A stretch of 64,000 nucleotides of DNA. Origin: Catenovulum sediminis. Its GTDB lineage: Bacteria; Pseudomonadota; Gammaproteobacteria; Enterobacterales; Alteromonadaceae. The translations under genes and the position numbers were made by a program. Shown piece after piece: positions 1-10,144 of this stretch. Every line of letters begins with the position of its first letter. Position 1 is the stretch's first letter. The DNA is taken from assembly GCF_007289895.1 (NCBI RefSeq), contig NZ_CP041660.1, positions 3,038,001 through 3,102,000 on the forward strand, in the 5' to 3' direction. The notes below the pieces were generated by a model. It worked only from the letters and a program-made list of their open reading frames with translations, had not been told where the DNA came from and made no database searches.

Positions 1-487
1 GTTTTTGTTTGAAAGGGAAACCCGTTGCTAACAAGGTGCCGGTTAGCTCTTTTTTGTTGGCAACACGGATTCGGTATCCGTTTAATTGCGCGCCGGAGCC
101 ACGCACTGCGCTGAATAACTCATCACGAATTGGATCATAAACAACAGCAACTTCAGTTCTGCCTTTGACTCGAAGTGCAATTGAAACTGCAAAGTGGGGG
201 ATGCCTCGTGCAAAATTGGTGGTGCCATCTAGTGGGTCTATTACCCACACATAATCGCTTTCTTTACCGGCTTGATGACCACCTTCTTCGCCGATAAAGC
301 TATGTTCAGGATAAGATTGGCGAACCGTCGAAATGATAGCTGATTCAGCTTCTCTGTCTATATTTGTGACATAATCATTGTCACTTTTATTTTCTATTGT
401 TACTCGGTCTAATTCAGAAAAGCCACGTGCGATAACGTGACCAGCCTTGCGCGCTGCGCGCACGGCGATTGTCAGCATTGGATGCAT
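1..487 (-). CDS. suhB: Inositol-1-monophosphatase SuhB (3' part cut by window edge)
   Basis: The reverse strand from an ATG at 485-487 encodes the first 162 residues of an inositol monophosphatase family protein. It opens MHPMLTIAVRAARKAG, typical of SuhB. The metal-binding motif DPLDGT is present near residue 85 and GEEGG near residue 67, both part of the Mg-dependent active site. In enterobacteria SuhB also binds the ribosomal RNA antitermination complex. The C-terminal metal motif lies beyond the window. An AGGG lies just upstream of the start. The gene is divergent from the DUF2066 gene, with 179 bp between them for both promoters. Confidence 0.93.
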   Translation of the reverse strand, partial: MHPMLTIAVRAARKAGHVIARGFSELDRVTIENKSDNDYVTNIDREAESAIISTVRQSYPEHSFIGEEGGHQAGKESDYVWVIDPLDGTTNFARGIPHFAVSIALRVKGRTEVAVVYDPIRDELFSAVRGSGAQLNGYRIRVANKKELTGTLLATGFPFKQK

Positions 488-666
488 ATCTTACCCTGTT
501 ATGTAAAAGAACAATTAAAACGGCGGCTATTATATGCTAGAACGACAGTTATGGAAAGTTGATCGTTTTTATTTCGTTAATCTATGAGTATACTTGCAGC
601 TTAAATTTACCGTGTGCGAAGTGTATATGGATGTCACGGTGTTGGAACGAATAATAAACATGGTTA

Positions 667-1737
667 ATGATGATAAATAAGTTCTGCATATTTATTTTAG
701 TGATATTAGCGAGTGCTCCCGTATTTTCTGTTGAAGTCGAAGGACTATACTTAGGTGTGGTAGAAGTAAAAGGGCAAAGTTATCAAGACAGAAAAGTGGC
801 GTATAAATCTGCAATTAAACAAGTATTGGTTCGGGTCAGTGGCAATCAGGGGGTTGTTGAATTACCAGAGCTTGCAAGGGTGATAAATGAGCCGACTGAA
901 TATCTAAGTCAATATCGATTTTTACAGCAAAATGGTCAGTTATACTTAGAAGCTCGCTTTAACGAAAAACTCATTAACGGCTTGTTAAAAGACAAAGGTT
1001 TAACCATTTGGGGGACGCGTCGTCCGCAAACCCTATGGTGGCTGGCAATTGAAGAAGAAAATAAACGGTATATTATTTCAGAGGAAAAGCAGCAGTATAC
1101 CCAAATAATTGCTCATCATGCAAAACTGCGCGGAGTACCCTATATATTTCCGTTGATGGACTTTGATGACCGGATGCAAATTAGTATTACCGATGTCTGG
1201 GGGCGCTTTGCCAACACTGTTAAATCAGCGAGTGAGCGATATAATGCAGAAGCCATCGTGATGGCAAGAATATTTACACAAACAAATGAAGAGTCCGTAT
1301 TAGCAGAAGGCTGGATGGCACAAGTGAGCGTTTTAGAGGATAAGAAATTATCTACACACACCTTTATCCGTGATGATTTAGAGTTGGTCTGGCCCGAAAT
1401 GGTTAATTGGGTAGCTGACCAGTTAGCTCACCGATATTCGATAAAAGCACAAGGTTACACGGCCAGTAGTTTAAACATCACGATAGAAAATATCGAAAAC
1501 GCAGCACAAGCAGTAGCCATTCAAGGATTTTTAACTACAATATCCGCAGTCGATAACGTATTAATACTACAAATTAACGAATCAGGTGTAACTTTCCAGT
1601 TAAATTTGCTGGGAGAAGCCTTAGATGTACTAGATGCACTGTCGTTAGACAGTCGAGTTGAAAAAGTGAAACCGATATTTGGGCAAGAAAATAAAATGGT
1701 TGAAAATTTGTATCAATGGAAAGGGAAGTTTCATTGA
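667..1737 (+). CDS. DUF2066 family protein, probably exported
   Basis: The 356-residue product has an N-terminal hydrophobic stretch ending near Val-Phe-Ser (residues 3-21), consistent with a signal peptide. The following VEGLYLGVVEVKGQSYQDRKVAY block and the overall layout match the DUF2066 family, which in Shewanella, Vibrio and Alteromonas sits directly before hda. The function of the family is unknown to me. Two adjacent ATG codons (667 and 670) are possible starts. The 3' end overlaps the start region of hda, so the two are probably co-transcribed and translationally coupled. Confidence 0.8.
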   Translation: MMINKFCIFILVILASAPVFSVEVEGLYLGVVEVKGQSYQDRKVAYKSAIKQVLVRVSGNQGVVELPELARVINEPTEYLSQYRFLQQNGQLYLEARFNEKLINGLLKDKGLTIWGTRRPQTLWWLAIEEENKRYIISEEKQQYTQIIAHHAKLRGVPYIFPLMDFDDRMQISITDVWGRFANTVKSASERYNAEAIVMARIFTQTNEESVLAEGWMAQVSVLEDKKLSTHTFIRDDLELVWPEMVNWVADQLAHRYSIKAQGYTASSLNITIENIENAAQAVAIQGFLTTISAVDNVLILQINESGVTFQLNLLGEALDVLDALSLDSRVEKVKPIFGQENKMVENLYQWKGKFH

Positions 1738-2438
1738 AACAACAGCTAACAATTAATTTTACGCATGAACTAGAAGCGAGCTTTGATTATTTCTACCAAC
1801 AAGGTAACGAAATGTTGCTCGCAAATCTGCAAGAATTTGTAACAGCTAACGTCAACGTCCACAGCCAGCAGCTTATGTATATACATGGGCCAAAAGGCAG
1901 CGGGAAAACGCATTTGCTGCAAGCAACGTGTCACTATGCTGATTTGAACAAGCAAAATGCACAATATTTACCCTGCAGTCAGTTAATTGCGATGCCGGTA
2001 GCATTTACGCATGGGTTAGAAATGAACCATTTACTGTTGATTGATGACATTCAGGAAATTGCTGCAGATGACGAATGGCAAACCAGTATTTTTGATCTAA
2101 TTAACAGGACGCTAGAGCAAGGTCATAAAATCGTTTTTAGCGGCAGTTTGCCAGCAGATGACATTCCATTTACTTTACCGGACTTAGTTTCCCGATTAAA
2201 TTGGGGGCAAAAATGGTTAGTGAAACCTCTAGACGAAGCGCAGCGTAAAGAGATGTTAATTATGCGAAGTCAATCAAGGGGAATGCCAATGACCGAAGAG
2301 CTGGCAAACTTCATTGTAATGAGAAGCCAGCAGGATAATGCGAGTATAATGCGCTGCTTAGAGATATTGGATACACAATCTTTAGCAGAAAAACGAAAGC
2401 TCACAATACCATTTGTCAAAAGTGTGATGGCTTGGTAG
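1734..2438 (+). CDS. hda: DnaA regulatory inactivator Hda
   Basis: This is a DnaA-type AAA+ domain protein that, with the DNA-loaded beta clamp, promotes hydrolysis of DnaA-bound ATP after initiation. The N-terminal QLTINF is the clamp-binding motif seen in Hda. Walker A reads GPKGSGKTH and Walker B reads LLLIDDIQ. An in-frame ATG exists at 1716, but it places the clamp motif further inside. The TTG at 1734 has AAGGGAAG (1720-1727) six bases upstream and gives 234 residues, close to the 233 of E. coli Hda. I therefore chose TTG, which overlaps the DUF2066 stop codon. A weak start suits a protein kept scarce. Confidence 0.88.
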   Translation: MKQQLTINFTHELEASFDYFYQQGNEMLLANLQEFVTANVNVHSQQLMYIHGPKGSGKTHLLQATCHYADLNKQNAQYLPCSQLIAMPVAFTHGLEMNHLLLIDDIQEIAADDEWQTSIFDLINRTLEQGHKIVFSGSLPADDIPFTLPDLVSRLNWGQKWLVKPLDEAQRKEMLIMRSQSRGMPMTEELANFIVMRSQQDNASIMRCLEILDTQSLAEKRKLTIPFVKSVMAW

Positions 2439-2534
2439 TCACAAAAAACATCTAAACCGTTAAACTTAGATAAAATTAAGTGTATGATGGCGAAAATAGC
2501 AGTATATAGCAGAAATTGAGAGTAATACGTACAG

Positions 2535-2810
2535 GTGAAAGAATTAGTTTCGGTACATGAATTTTTAGTGCAGCCTGATGACCTATCAGATTGGCATTTA
2601 GAAAGTGAACTGGCAGCAGATAACTATAATCAAGTTATCCACTGCTTGTATCAAAATGCTGATGAAGATATTGATACAGAAAAATTAACAACTCAATTGG
2701 CGAATGTGTGGCAAGCCCTTGCAGCCGATGAGTATTTAACAGAATTTGAAGATGAAAGTGAAATTGTGACTTGGGTTGAAGAGTATTTAGCTGTTCAGAC
2801 TAAGCCATAA
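2535..2810 (+). CDS. Small acidic hypothetical protein
   Basis: A GTG-started frame of 91 residues, rich in Glu and Asp and predicted mostly helical (for example [15 protein letters not shown]). I do not recognise a family. It has no signal peptide or membrane segment. It stands between hda and proQ, 16 bp before the proQ ATG and on the same strand, so it probably shares a transcript with proQ. Acidic, helical composition and lack of overlap with another gene support it being real; the function is unknown. Confidence 0.6.
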   Translation: MKELVSVHEFLVQPDDLSDWHLESELAADNYNQVIHCLYQNADEDIDTEKLTTQLANVWQALAADEYLTEFEDESEIVTWVEEYLAVQTKP

Positions 2811-2826
2811 CCATGGTGAATATTTA

Positions 2827-3537
2827 ATGCAACAAACAACCCAACCAAATCAAGCGGTAAAAAGTGAAAACCAGATGGAAACAATGAAACCGGCAGAGCA
2901 AGAGCAGCCAAACAAAATTAAAGACACGCAACAGGTTATTGCCTATTTAGCGGAACGATTTCCAGCGTGTTTTAGTGTTAAAGGCGAAGCTAAGCCCCTT
3001 AAAATAGGGATATTTCAGGATTTGGCGCAAGCGCTGGATGAAGACGATAAAGTTTCGCGTACAAGCTTAAGGGCCGCACTGCGAAAATATACTTCGAGCT
3101 GGCGTTATTTGGAAAGCGTTAAAGTAGGCAGTTCCAGAGTCAACTTGCAGGGCGAAGCGGACAGTACTATCGAAGCTGAACATGCCGAACATGCGCAAAA
3201 ACAGTTATTGGAGAGTAAACAGCGGGTTGCTGAACGACGAAAACAGCAAAAAGCAAATAACCCGAATGCCAATAAAAAACCATTTCAAAAACGAAAGTTC
3301 AGTAGTAAAAAAGAGCAAAGCAATACGTCGAAAGGTAAAGTGGTTCGTCAAGCACAAGATAAACCGAAACCAAAAGTACAACCTATCAGTGGGCCTTTGA
3401 CTGTTGGTATGTCTTTGCACGTGTCTTTAGGGAACTCTCCAGTTAAGTGTACACTCAGAGAAATTAATGGTGATGATGTTGTTGTCGAAACGATGACAGG
3501 CATGACAATTAAAACAGAAAAGAAAAATTTGGTTTAA
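2827..3537 (+). CDS. proQ: RNA chaperone ProQ
   Basis: A 236-residue ProQ/FinO-family protein. The FinO-like domain spans roughly residues 35-125 and contains the typical [22 protein letters not shown] and [18 protein letters not shown] blocks. A basic, Lys/Gln-rich linker follows (about 125-180). The C-terminal segment [26 protein letters not shown] resembles the Tudor-like domain. ProQ binds structured small RNAs and mRNA 3' ends and influences osmotic and Prc-related phenotypes. As in E. coli, the next gene is prc, 82 bp downstream from the stop. Confidence 0.95.
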   Translation: MQQTTQPNQAVKSENQMETMKPAEQEQPNKIKDTQQVIAYLAERFPACFSVKGEAKPLKIGIFQDLAQALDEDDKVSRTSLRAALRKYTSSWRYLESVKVGSSRVNLQGEADSTIEAEHAEHAQKQLLESKQRVAERRKQQKANNPNANKKPFQKRKFSSKKEQSNTSKGKVVRQAQDKPKPKVQPISGPLTVGMSLHVSLGNSPVKCTLREINGDDVVVETMTGMTIKTEKKNLV

Positions 3538-3619
3538 ACTATAAGTATTTTCTGTGATTGTTTGAAGATTAATCTGTTTTGAGTAATGCAGCGTAGAAGT
3601 ATAATTTGGAGTAATGTGT

Positions 3620-5665
3620 ATGAAAATGCCGATTCGCAGCATGCTGCTGGCATCTGTTGTCGCGTTTAATTGTAATTTATATGCGGTAACGACTAATAGT
3701 GATTCAAATAGCGAAGCTATTGAGTTGCCTGTTTTAGAGCAGGAAAGCCAACATGCTATGGCGAGTAAGCGCATTTATCAGCTATTTACACGTGAACACT
3801 ATAAGCGTTTTGAAATGGACGATACTTTTTCGAAAAAAGTATTTAAACGTTATATCGATCAATTGGATTACAACAAACAGTTTTTCTTACAGGCCGATAT
3901 CGACGCATTAGCAGCGCATCAAAATAAATTTGACGAGGCCTTTTATCGCGGCAAACTTGATTTCGTTTACGATATGTACGAGTTAAATTTGCGTCGCCGT
4001 AAAGAAATGTATGAATACGCTTTGTCATTATTAGATAAAGAGATGAAGTTCGATAAAGACGAATTTTATTACTATGATCGCGAAGATAAATCTTGGGCAG
4101 GTTCATTGGAAGAGCTCAAAGTATACTGGCATCAACGTGTTAAATATGATGCGTTAAATCTCAAACTAGCAGGGAAAGAATGGCCAAAAATTCAAGAACT
4201 GCTCAGCAAAAGATATAAGACGGCGATCAAAAGGCTCGCTCAATCTCAAAGTGAAGACGTTTTTCAGGCTGTGATGAACGCCTTTGCTCGCAGTATCGAA
4301 GCGCATACCAGTTATTTGTCTCCTCGCAGAGCGGATCGTTTCGAAATGGAAATGAACCTTTCGCTAGAAGGGATCGGGGCTGTGTTGTTTGCAGAAGACG
4401 ATTATACAGTCATTAAAAGTTTGGTACCGGGTGGTCCGGCTGATAAATCACAACAAATTAAACCTGAAGACAAGATAGTTGGGGTTGCCCAAGGTAAAGA
4501 TGAGTTTGTAGACATTATTGGATGGCGATTAGATGATGTGGTCGATCTGATTAAAGGTCCTAAAGGCACACAAGTTAGATTGCAGCTATTAAAAGGTGAT
4601 ACAGCAGACAACCAACCGGTGATCGTTTCTTTGGTTCGGGATAAGATTAAGCTGGAAGATCGTGCGGCAGATGTCAAAGTGTTTGTACCGGAAGAGGGTG
4701 ATTACAAAGGCCGCAAGTTAGGCGTTATTGAAATTCCGAGTTTCTACTCTGGAGTCACGCGCGATGTGGTTAAACACTTGGGTGAATTACAAGAAAAGGA
4801 TGTAGAAGGCATCGTTATTGATTTGCGTGGCAATGGCGGTGGCTCATTACCGGAGTCCATCAACTTGACAGGTTTATTTATTGAAAAAGGCCCAGTTGTC
4901 CAAGTGAGAAGTGTGGGCAATCGTGTTGATGTACAGCAAGACCGAGATCCTCGAGTCTTTTACGATGGTCCACTTATCGTGATGGTAGACAGGTATAGCG
5001 CATCCGCTTCAGAAATTTTTTCTGCCGCAATACAAGATTATGGCAGAGGATTAGTGGTCGGCGAACAAACTTTTGGTAAAGGGACAGTGCAACAACATAG
5101 ATCGCTTAAAAAACGATTTGATTTATTGGACAAACCGCTGGGCCATATCCAATATACTTTTGCAAAGTTTTACCGCATAAACGGTGGTTCAACTCAGCAT
5201 CGAGGGGTGATACCGGATATTGCTTTCCCTTCCCCTATCGAGCCGAGTGAATGGGGTGAAGCTAAAGAGGAAAATGCACTACCTTGGGATAAAATTGCAA
5301 GTGCAAATTATCAACAGTTGAATTTGATTGATCAGGGTAAAGTAGAGAAGCTTAAGCAACATCACATCGAGCGCATTAAAACTAATCCTGAATTTGCCTA
5401 TATTTTTGAAGATATAGCTGAGTACCAAGAAAACAAAGATAAGAAGTTTGAATCGTTAAATGAAGCGATACGAATTGAAAAGCGTGATGAAGCGAAAGCA
5501 GAGCGTTTGAAAAGGGCAAATGAGCGACTCAAGCGCATGGGTAAAGAGCCTGTCGAATCGGTTGACGATATTCCAGAAGATATCAACGAATATGATGTCT
5601 TTTTACATGAGGCTGCAAATATCATGTTCGACTATATTGGCAAGGATGCACTTGCCAAAAGCTAA
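3620..5665 (+). CDS. prc: Carboxy-terminal processing (tail-specific) protease Prc
   Basis: Periplasmic S41-family serine protease that degrades proteins with nonpolar C termini and helps control peptidoglycan hydrolases. An N-terminal signal sequence (MKMPIRSMLLASVVAFNCNL) precedes the mature protein. A PDZ domain lies near residues 235-325 (LEGIGAVLF...GGPADKS). The protease core includes GIVIDLRGNGGGSLPES and the catalytic Ser and Lys in YSASASEIF and GEQTFGKGTVQ. The ATG at 3620 is preferred to 3614 because GGAG at 3608-3611 is eight bases upstream. This gives 681 residues, matching E. coli Prc. Confidence 0.95.
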   Translation: MKMPIRSMLLASVVAFNCNLYAVTTNSDSNSEAIELPVLEQESQHAMASKRIYQLFTREHYKRFEMDDTFSKKVFKRYIDQLDYNKQFFLQADIDALAAHQNKFDEAFYRGKLDFVYDMYELNLRRRKEMYEYALSLLDKEMKFDKDEFYYYDREDKSWAGSLEELKVYWHQRVKYDALNLKLAGKEWPKIQELLSKRYKTAIKRLAQSQSEDVFQAVMNAFARSIEAHTSYLSPRRADRFEMEMNLSLEGIGAVLFAEDDYTVIKSLVPGGPADKSQQIKPEDKIVGVAQGKDEFVDIIGWRLDDVVDLIKGPKGTQVRLQLLKGDTADNQPVIVSLVRDKIKLEDRAADVKVFVPEEGDYKGRKLGVIEIPSFYSGVTRDVVKHLGELQEKDVEGIVIDLRGNGGGSLPESINLTGLFIEKGPVVQVRSVGNRVDVQQDRDPRVFYDGPLIVMVDRYSASASEIFSAAIQDYGRGLVVGEQTFGKGTVQQHRSLKKRFDLLDKPLGHIQYTFAKFYRINGGSTQHRGVIPDIAFPSPIEPSEWGEAKEENALPWDKIASANYQQLNLIDQGKVEKLKQHHIERIKTNPEFAYIFEDIAEYQENKDKKFESLNEAIRIEKRDEAKAERLKRANERLKRMGKEPVESVDDIPEDINEYDVFLHEAANIMFDYIGKDALAKS

Positions 5666-5670
5666 CTGAA

Positions 5671-5695
5671 AAAGCTCTGTTTACAGAGCTTTTTT
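5671..5695 (+). terminator. Rho-independent terminator after prc
   Basis: A nine-base inverted repeat (AAAGCTCTG, loop TTTA, then CAGAGCTTT) runs into a T tract. It lies six bases after the prc stop codon, so it should end proQ-prc transcription before the symporter gene. Confidence 0.85.
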
Positions 5696-5731
5696 GTATC
5701 TAAATTATTATAAAACTCATCGGAGAGAGTC

Positions 5732-7111
5732 ATGTCTGCGAACCATAAAGACATCGTACATGGCCAGTGGTCTAATCGATTCGCATATATTTTAGCGGCG
5801 ACCGGTGCTGCCGTCGGATTGGGTAATATTTGGAAGTTTCCATACATTATGGGGGAGAATGGCGGAGGCGCTTTTGTGCTTGTTTATCTGCTCTGCATTG
5901 CGATTATCGGTATCCCTGTCATGATAGCGGAAGTTTATGTCGGTAAAAAAGGTCGACAAAGCCCAATGCGGGCGGTCGCTAAAGTCGCTAAGGAAAATAA
6001 CGCACATCCTCTCTGGCAGTCCTTTGGTGCGATGGGGGTTTTGGCTGGTTATTTAATTTTGTCTTTTTATGCTGTTATTGCCGGTTGGGCATTTGCCTAT
6101 GTATTTAAAGCCGCAGGTGGCAGTTTTGTCGATGCTTCGCCGGAATATTTAAGTGACACCTTTGCTTTGTTTTTAACTTCGCCAGTGCAGTTAATCTGTT
6201 GGACCAGTGTCATTTTATTGATAACCGTTATTGTTGTGGCAAAAGGTTTGCAAAATGGATTGGAGAAAGCCACCCGTTTTATGATGCCTGGCATGTTATT
6301 CTTATTGTTAGTGATTGTGGTTTATTCCGGCTTTTATGGCGAGTTCGCACACACTGTAGAATTTATGTTCGCACCCGATTTTAGTAAGCTCACAATTAAT
6401 AGTGTTTTGACCGCATTAGGGCATTCTTTTTTCACTTTAAGTTTGGCTTCTGGTGTGATGCTGATGTACGGTGCGTACTTACCAGAACAAACATCAATCG
6501 TTAAAACCTCAATTTGGATTGCAATAGCTGATACGCTGGTTGCACTGTTAGCCGGTTTGGCTATTTTTCCTATCGTGTTTGCCAATCAGCTAGAACCTAG
6601 CGCAGGGCCTGGATTGATATTTCAGACATTGCCGTTAGCGTTTGGTCAAATGCCTGCGGGCCGGGTTATTGGAACATTGTTTTTTGTGATGCTGGTTTTT
6701 GCCGCATTTACATCAGCCATCGCGTTAATTGAGTCCAGTGTTGCTTGGCTGGTCGAGCGGCGAGGGTATAAGCGACCACAAGCTGCGGTATTGGCAGGAT
6801 TTGGTTTATGGAGTTTAAGTTTATTAACTGTCTTTTCATTTACCGGTGAATCATGGGCACTGGTGAGCTTTATGGGCGAGGGCAAAACTTTATTTGACCT
6901 GTTGGATTACTTGACTGCTAATATCATGTTACCTATTGGTGGGTTATTAATAGCTTTGTTTGCGGGCTGGAAAGTCCATTCAAACAGCTTTGAAACTGAA
7001 TTGGCATTAGCACCAGTGACATATGCTGTACTTCGAGTGCTTCTCAAATTTGTAACGCCTTTGATCATTATTCTTGTATTTGTAAATTTGATCGGGTTGG
7101 TAAAATTTTAA
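5732..7111 (+). CDS. Sodium-dependent transporter, NSS (SNF) family
   Basis: A 459-residue polytopic membrane protein with about 11-12 hydrophobic segments. The first segment carries the family signature AAVGLGNIWKFPYIMGENGGGAF, whose unwound region forms the Na and substrate sites in LeuT-type carriers. Members take up amino acids or other small amine solutes driven by Na; the substrate cannot be read from this sequence. GGAGAG lies directly before the ATG. It appears to be a single-gene unit between the prc terminator and pepN. Confidence 0.9.
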   Translation: MSANHKDIVHGQWSNRFAYILAATGAAVGLGNIWKFPYIMGENGGGAFVLVYLLCIAIIGIPVMIAEVYVGKKGRQSPMRAVAKVAKENNAHPLWQSFGAMGVLAGYLILSFYAVIAGWAFAYVFKAAGGSFVDASPEYLSDTFALFLTSPVQLICWTSVILLITVIVVAKGLQNGLEKATRFMMPGMLFLLLVIVVYSGFYGEFAHTVEFMFAPDFSKLTINSVLTALGHSFFTLSLASGVMLMYGAYLPEQTSIVKTSIWIAIADTLVALLAGLAIFPIVFANQLEPSAGPGLIFQTLPLAFGQMPAGRVIGTLFFVMLVFAAFTSAIALIESSVAWLVERRGYKRPQAAVLAGFGLWSLSLLTVFSFTGESWALVSFMGEGKTLFDLLDYLTANIMLPIGGLLIALFAGWKVHSNSFETELALAPVTYAVLRVLLKFVTPLIIILVFVNLIGLVKF

Positions 7112-7140
7112 TATGTCTTATGACATAAGGTGTTTTTTGT

Positions 7141-9750
7141 ATGAAAAATGAAATGACTGCTGCGCGCGCGAAATATTTAAAAGATTACACAGTACCGCCT
7201 TTTTTAGTTGATGAAGTCGAGTTGGTATTTGAATTAAATGGCGAACAAACAATTGTTACCTCGACAGCACAATATAAGCGAAACGGTCAGAATAACGCTG
7301 ACTTAGTGTTAAATGGTGAGCACCAAAAATTGCTGCAAGTTTCATTAGATGGGCAGGTTTTAGCACAAGAGAAATACCAGTTAACAGAGGAAACACTGAC
7401 CTTAACTGAGCTACCTGAGCAATTTACATTGACGATAAAATCTCAAATTGATCCGGTTAATAACACTGCTTTAGAAGGGTTATACTTGTCTGCCGGCGCA
7501 TATTGTACTCAATGTGAAGCAGAGGGGTTTAGGCGCATCACGTATTATCAGGATCGTCCTGATGTGTTGGCTAAGTTTACAACTCATATTATTGCAGATA
7601 GAAAAAACTTCCCTTATTTATTGTCAAATGGCAATAAAGTAAATGAAGTTGAACTGGAAGATGGACGTAGTAAAGTGACTTGGTTCGACCCATACAAAAA
7701 GCCTTGTTATCTTTTTGCCTTAGTGGCCGGTGATTTTGACGTTTTACGGGATGTCTATACGACAAAAAACGGTAGAAATGTCACTTTAGAGCTATTTGTT
7801 GACAAAGGAAACTTGAAGCGAGCACCACATGCGATGACATCGCTAAAACAAGCGATGGCGTGGGATGAATCACGATTCAATTTAGAATACGATTTAGATA
7901 TATATATGATTGTCGCGGTCGACTTTTTCAATATGGGGGCGATGGAAAATAAAGGCCTCAATGTTTTTAATTCTAAATGTGTGTTGGCTGACAGTGACAG
8001 TGCAACCGACAATGATTACTTAAGTATTGAATCTATCGTCGGGCATGAGTATTTTCACAATTGGACGGGCAATCGTGTAACTTGCCGTGATTGGTTTCAG
8101 CTTAGTTTAAAAGAAGGGCTAACCGTCTTTAGAGATCAAGAGTTTAGTATGGACTTGGGCTCGCGTGCTGTAAATCGAATTCAACAAGTTAAGGTTATGC
8201 GAGAGCACCAATTTGCTGAAGATGCCAGCCCAATGTCTCATCCGATACGTCCGGAATCTGTCATAGAAATGAATAATTTCTACACAGTGACAGTTTATGA
8301 CAAGGGTGCTGAAGTGATTCGCATGATGCATAGCATATTGGGAGAGGATAGATTTCAGCAGGGTATGCAATTATATTTTTCTCGTCATGATGGACAAGCG
8401 GTGACCTGTGACGATTTTGTTGCGGCGATGGAGGATGCATCTGGGGTTGATCTCACTCAGTTTAGATTATGGTATTCACAAAGTGGTACGCCAGTTGTAA
8501 AGGTAGAAGAAGCTTATCTTGCAGCGGAAAACAAACTTAAGTTGACGATTAAACAAAGTAATCCACCTACGGCCGATCAAAAGATTAAACAACCGTTGCA
8601 TATACCGATCAATATTGCTTTTTTTAATACCGCAGGAGAGGCTTTAGATGTCTCAGGTGGCGCTGAACAAGTTGTTAATTTAACAGAGGCTGAACAGACG
8701 TTCGAATTTTCGACCGAAGTCAAACCTTATTTCAGTCTGTTGCGTGACTTTTCAGCACCCGTTAAATTAGTTTATCAATATTCGGATGATGCGTTAGCCT
8801 GTTTAATACCAGCAGAAAGCAGTCAGTATACAAAGTGGGAGCTGATGCAGAATTTGTACATTAAACATATTACTCAGGGTATTAAGGATAGTAGCTATCA
8901 GTACCCAAGCATTATTTGTGACATACTGGCTGCTTTAATACAAGATGCGTCAACTGATAAAGCTTTGTTGGCTGAAATACTAAAAGTACCGAGTTTTGCT
9001 TCTATTATGGAAACAATGGATACAGTTGACGTAGATGCAGTGATTCAGGCGCGCAAATCGCTCGAACAATTTATCATTAAAAACTTAAATGATCAGCTGG
9101 TTAGTTGTTATAACAAAAATCACGCCCAAACATATGAGTATCACCAAGACGCGATCGCAAAACGAGCGCTCGCCAATAGCTGTTTGTTATTGCTCGCCGC
9201 GAGTGATGAAAATAATGATGTGCGCACAATCATCGAGACTCAATATCAAAATTCAGACAATATGACGGATACGTTAGCGGCCATGCAAGCGGCTAGCTTA
9301 GTCGGTGGCTCACTATTTAAAGACATAATGCAGTCATTTGATGAGAAGTGGCGTGGTGATGCATTAGTGATGGATAAATGGTTCTCTGTACACGCACGCT
9401 GTGATTCAGAGCAAATACTACAGAACCTAGACGAATTACAAAATCATCCAGACTTTAACTGGAACAACCCAAACCGGGTGCGTGCTTTGATCGCGCAGTT
9501 TGCCATGTTTAATCATAGCCAATTCCATCATAAAACAGGTCGGGGGTATCAATATTTGGGGCGAGTGATTGAGCGTCTGAATACCAGTAATCCGCAAATA
9601 GCCGCGCGTATGATAACGCCTTTAATTCAATTTAAAAAGCTAGACGAACCGCGGCAAGTGCTGATAAAAGCAGAATTAAGCCGTTTGTTTGAACTCGATA
9701 ATCTTTCAAAAGATTTATACGAAAAAATTTCTAAAACATTAGACCTGTAG
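7141..9750 (+). CDS. pepN: Aminopeptidase N
   Basis: M1-family zinc aminopeptidase of 869 residues, essentially the length of E. coli PepN (870). The exopeptidase motif GAMEN is near residue 263. The zinc motif HEYFH (HExxH) with the downstream Glu in LKEGLTVFRDQEF follows near residues 300-325. The C-terminal half has the all-helical PepN-type superhelix. It trims N-terminal residues from peptides in the cytoplasm. An AAGG lies 10-13 bases before the ATG. Confidence 0.97.
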   Translation: MKNEMTAARAKYLKDYTVPPFLVDEVELVFELNGEQTIVTSTAQYKRNGQNNADLVLNGEHQKLLQVSLDGQVLAQEKYQLTEETLTLTELPEQFTLTIKSQIDPVNNTALEGLYLSAGAYCTQCEAEGFRRITYYQDRPDVLAKFTTHIIADRKNFPYLLSNGNKVNEVELEDGRSKVTWFDPYKKPCYLFALVAGDFDVLRDVYTTKNGRNVTLELFVDKGNLKRAPHAMTSLKQAMAWDESRFNLEYDLDIYMIVAVDFFNMGAMENKGLNVFNSKCVLADSDSATDNDYLSIESIVGHEYFHNWTGNRVTCRDWFQLSLKEGLTVFRDQEFSMDLGSRAVNRIQQVKVMREHQFAEDASPMSHPIRPESVIEMNNFYTVTVYDKGAEVIRMMHSILGEDRFQQGMQLYFSRHDGQAVTCDDFVAAMEDASGVDLTQFRLWYSQSGTPVVKVEEAYLAAENKLKLTIKQSNPPTADQKIKQPLHIPINIAFFNTAGEALDVSGGAEQVVNLTEAEQTFEFSTEVKPYFSLLRDFSAPVKLVYQYSDDALACLIPAESSQYTKWELMQNLYIKHITQGIKDSSYQYPSIICDILAALIQDASTDKALLAEILKVPSFASIMETMDTVDVDAVIQARKSLEQFIIKNLNDQLVSCYNKNHAQTYEYHQDAIAKRALANSCLLLLAASDENNDVRTIIETQYQNSDNMTDTLAAMQAASLVGGSLFKDIMQSFDEKWRGDALVMDKWFSVHARCDSEQILQNLDELQNHPDFNWNNPNRVRALIAQFAMFNHSQFHHKTGRGYQYLGRVIERLNTSNPQIAARMITPLIQFKKLDEPRQVLIKAELSRLFELDNLSKDLYEKISKTLDL

Positions 9751-9767
9751 CTAAATCACTCGATAAG

Positions 9768-9798
9768 ATGCTGGGGTAGCTCGCTGCTCCCCCAGCAT
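9768..9798 (+). terminator. Hairpin after pepN
   Basis: ATGCTGGGG and CCCCAGCAT form a nine-base stem around a 13-base loop, 17 bp after the pepN stop. There is no strong T tract, so it may be a weak terminator or an RNA-stabilising hairpin before the DUF2835 gene. Confidence 0.5.
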
Positions 9799-9813
9799 AT
9801 AATATAGACTCAA

Positions 9814-10047
9814 ATGACAACCGCATTTAAAGCTTACTTTTTCTCACTTAATATTACCTATGTCGAATGTTACAACTTGTACACGGGGATGCTTAATGAT
9901 GTGCTCTTAATCAGTGAAGATGGCGTCAAGGTGCAAGTTCCGGTAAATCGATTAAAAGCGCATATTGACAGTCGAGGTATTGTTGGTCGGTTTCGACTTT
10001 TAGTTGATCAGCGTAATAAAATAATTGCTTTTGAAAGATTGCGTTAA
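9814..10047 (+). CDS. DUF2835 family protein
   Basis: A 77-residue protein of the DUF2835 family, found directly after pepN in many marine gammaproteobacteria. The sequence has the expected opening (aromatic and beta-rich, FSLNITYVECYNLY), the basic middle VQVPVNRLKAHIDSRGIVGRF and the ending IIAFERL. It has no signal peptide. The function is unknown. Confidence 0.82.
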   Translation: MTTAFKAYFFSLNITYVECYNLYTGMLNDVLLISEDGVKVQVPVNRLKAHIDSRGIVGRFRLLVDQRNKIIAFERLR

Positions 10048-10144
10048 TGTGCGCTATTTAATATTTTAATTAATCAAACCTAGCATTTCTGTCAATTTAG
10101 AATAAATTTAATATTGCAAAGAAAAATAAAATACAGGCATTATT

